Assembly: GCF_050947335.1 (NCBI RefSeq)
Contig: NC_134997.1
Span: forward strand, 9,672,001 to 9,736,000
Direction: 5' to 3'
Source of the DNA: Megachile rotundata
Lineage: Eukaryota > Arthropoda > Insecta > Hymenoptera > Megachilidae
Length of the DNA stretch: 64,000 nt
How positions within the stretch are numbered: position 1 is the first letter of the stretch; the number at the start of each line of letters is the position of its first letter. Position numbers and translations under genes: made by a program. The notes beneath the pieces were generated by a model. It had not been told where the DNA came from. It did not search any database and saw only the letters and a program-made list of their open reading frames with translations. Shown one piece after another: positions 61,516 to 64,000 of the stretch.

Positions 61516-64000
61516 ATGGCAGCCTTTACTCTGAACATTGAAAAACACGTGGAACCTTGCCTTGTCACTTGTGGGAAGTTTGATGGTTCCCATGCCTGCC
61601 TAGCAGCAGCCACATTTGGCGGGAATATTTTGGTGCACAGTCCTCATAGACAACCACAAATAACTGGCCATGATCATGAGCAGGCAGACAGGAAATTATC
61701 ATGGAGTGGGGAGCTTGCTGAACTCCAAATTGGTACCGAGGTAAAGTGACACCCTTAATTAGTCCAAGATTACCATTTATTATATTTCTAACAGATTACA
61801 GCACTGTGTACTGGCAGACTTGGTGAAGATGAAAGGGATATTCTTCTAATTGGAACTGTCACTCATGTTCTTGCCTTCCACGTTGAAGACAACTCAGACA
61901 TCTTCTACAAAGAGGTACTGAATCATCCTGAACCCTTGATGAGGATGCTCAATCATCTTTTCTGCTAGATGTCTGATGGAGCTAAATGCATAATCATTGG
62001 AAGACTGGGCTGGCTCTCAAATCATGTGGCTATAGTGGGTGGAAACTGTTCGGTAACCATCTTGGACTCACAGGGTACAGAAGTATTCTGGACAGTGGTA
62101 GGAGGTATGGTTAGCTCCCTGGCTGTGTTTGATTTCAATGGGGATAATGAGAATGAGGTAAAATCAAACTGAAACTTTTTTCAGCAAATTAATATTTTAT
62201 TCTTACTGAAATTATTTTGTTACCAGCTGATAACTGGTACAGTAGATTTTGAGATAAAGGTGCACAAGCAGAGCAACGTTCTCTGGGAGACCAAGGAAAC
62301 AGCACCCATCACCAGTTTAACCGGCCTCCCTAATCGAAGATTCGTTTATTCCGTCGGAAATGGAACTTTAGGTGTCTACGAAATGTCTCAGAGACTCTGG
62401 CGTGTTAAGGTCGGTTCTTCGAAATTATCGAACGTATAAAAATAGACGAGACCATATTCGATTCAATGAATTTTTCAGTCGAAACACAGGGTGGTGGTTA
62501 CACGCAGCTTCGACTTGAATGGGGACGGCACTCCGGAAGTAATAACCGGCTGGAATAATGGAAAAGTGGATGCCAGGTTGTCCGACAGTGGCGAAGTAAT
62601 TTTTAAAATTCAATTATCAGCCGGTGTGGCTGGAATCGTGGAGGCCGACTATAGGCGACTCGGAAAGCCCGACTTGGTAGTGGTCTCCACCACCGGAGAA
62701 GGTGAAATATTATTCGCAACACCCTCGTATTATCCACTATTCGACGTTTTCATCGTTACAGTACGAGGCTACAGTTCTGCCTCCACGATGGACACTCCAG
62801 AACCCGGTGAAGCCATGCGAGATTTATTAGCTAGAAAACAGATGCTGCAGATGGAACTCAGACAAAGAGCTTCGACCGTTCCAAACATGTACCACGGGAC
62901 AAAATTGGCCGTCAGTTTAATGACCTCAAGGGGTGCGGCCCGCGTCTCGCTCGCATCCGGACCTGGACTTCTGGTAGATAGTCTAATAAGATTACTTCTT
63001 ACTCTTCTTAATTCTGACTCTTTCAGATTCACTGCGCTATAGTTTTCACGGAAGGAGTCTTCGAAGGTGAGACCCTGGTTGTTCACCCTAGTAAGCCCAG
63101 AGGGGAACTTGAAATTGAGCTTCGTCCTGCGAAGAATACTCCTGTGGACATGCATGTGAAGGTCTGCGTTGGTCCCGCTGGAGCTGATCTTCTTCAGGTA
63201 TCAAATTACAGAGAAATGTTTAATTTGGTTAACTGCACAGCTACTTCTTAACAGGTGTTTGAGATGACCCGTCAGCTGCCTAGATTCTGTATGTACGAAG
63301 TCATTGATCGTCCTTCGCAGATTCCGGATGACTTCGCTAAAAATAGTGTCACTGCTGAGGTACTTCTGTGGAATCTAATTATTTGATGCAAAGTGAAAGT
63401 ACAAAAGATGGTTGTTGGAAGAAATGTCTTGTTAGTTCCTCTATGGAACTTAATTATTTGATGCAAACTGAAAATACAGAAGATGGTTCATGCTGGAAGA
63501 AATGTCTTGTTAGTTTCTTTATGTAACTTAATTTTTTTTATGCAAACTGAAAGTACTAAAGATGGTTGCTGCTGGAAGAAATGTCCTGTTAGTTTCTTTA
63601 TGTAACTTAATTTTTTTTATGCAAACTGAAAGTACAAAAGATGGTTGCTGCTGGAAGAAATGTCCTGTTATTTCTTCTACGAAACTTAATTATTTGATGC
63701 AAACTAAGATGGTTGTTGAAAGAAATTGTACATCATTTTGTTGAAGAGAAGTGTTTATTCAGAAGCGATTATTGTACAAAATAGCAGAAGATATTTTCAG
63801 CTTGCAGAGAGGCCTCAAAGGATCGCCCTCTGGCTGAACCAGAGCCTCATCCTACCGGAAGAGTTCGAAATGAAGGAAGACGGCATACACAATGGAGGCA
63901 TCGAGCTATGGCTTCGTGGAATGAGGGACGACAAGGTTCACTGTTTCCTGGTCAACTCCGCTGGAAAAATAACCATTCAAACAGAGGATTCCGCATTCGC
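61516..64000 (+). CDS. BBS2: Bardet-Biedl syndrome 2 protein, 5' part (9 exons, runs off window)
   Basis: BBS2 is a core BBSome subunit needed for ciliary membrane-protein trafficking. Exons: 61516-61740, 61795-61914, 61969-62157, 62227-62409, 62479-62701, 62762-62973, 63027-63197, 63255-63359, 63801-64000 (open at the window end). Introns are 53-69 bp except the last, 441 bp. About 542 codons are present of roughly 720 in vertebrates. The N-terminal beta-propeller shows HACLAAATFGG, IVGGNCSVTILDSQG and two FG-GAP-like loops, FDFNGDNENE (169-178) and FDLNGDGTPE (250-259), then ITGWNNGKVDAR. A short coiled coil follows (about 330-350). The GAE-type domain includes IVFTEGVFEGE, VHPSKPRGELE and FEMTRQLPRF, and the last exon has ERPQRIALWLNQSLILPEE. 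The start has a good context (AAAAATGG). Identity is by conserved motifs in the same order as animal BBS2. Confidence 0.95.
63363..63725 (+). repeat. Tandem repeat of 75-79 bp in BBS2 intron 8
   Basis: ATGCAAA recurs at 63386, 63461, 63540, 63619 and 63697, each in a unit holding AAGATGGTTG and GAAGAAATGTC. Five imperfect copies fill almost the whole intron and explain why it is 441 bp while its neighbours are 53-69 bp. A short open frame at 63562-63744 is a by-product. Confidence 0.92.

Noticed and set aside
62769..63155. 128-codon minus frame opposite BBS2
   Set aside because: Antisense shadow of BBS2 exons 6-7.

Overview
The window looks like nuclear DNA of an insect, most likely a hymenopteran (bee-like). 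This rests on short GT-AG introns of 53-69 bp in the recognisable genes, AT-rich background DNA, interstitial copies of the insect telomere motif CCTAA/TTAGG, and a degenerate mariner transposase. The species is inferred, not shown.

All genes I can name lie in the last 7.5 kb. MAD1 (spindle checkpoint, 6 coding exons, minus strand, 56575-59183) is followed by EMC10 (ER membrane complex subunit, 4 exons, plus strand, 60258-61168) and BBS2 (BBSome subunit, plus strand, starts 61516 and runs off the window with 9 exons seen). MAD1 and EMC10 are divergent and share a promoter region of about 1.07 kb. EMC10 and BBS2 are tandem, with 347 bp between stop and start codon. The three genes act in separate processes (mitosis, ER membrane-protein insertion, cilia); they are neighbours, not a pathway.

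Positions 1-56400 contain no gene I can support. They alternate between moderately GC-rich single-copy stretches and more than 25 separate tandem-repeat arrays, with units from 8 bp to a 392-bp higher-order unit. Many arrays are extremely strand-asymmetric (almost G-free or almost C-free on the plus strand). Two pairs are head-to-head inverted copies of the same unit around a single-copy spacer (4480-7480 and 49050-50820). Most long open frames here are by-products of repeats. A mariner fragment (51361-51790), a possible transposase scrap (30405-30508) and a MITE-like inverted repeat (55600-55860) are the mobile-element traces. One minus-strand candidate exon encoding a signal anchor (50184-50309) could be the first coding exon of a gene whose large intron spans the repeat-rich region; this is unproven.

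I did not find a new molecular system. The most unusual feature is the density and inverted arrangement of the skewed minisatellites.
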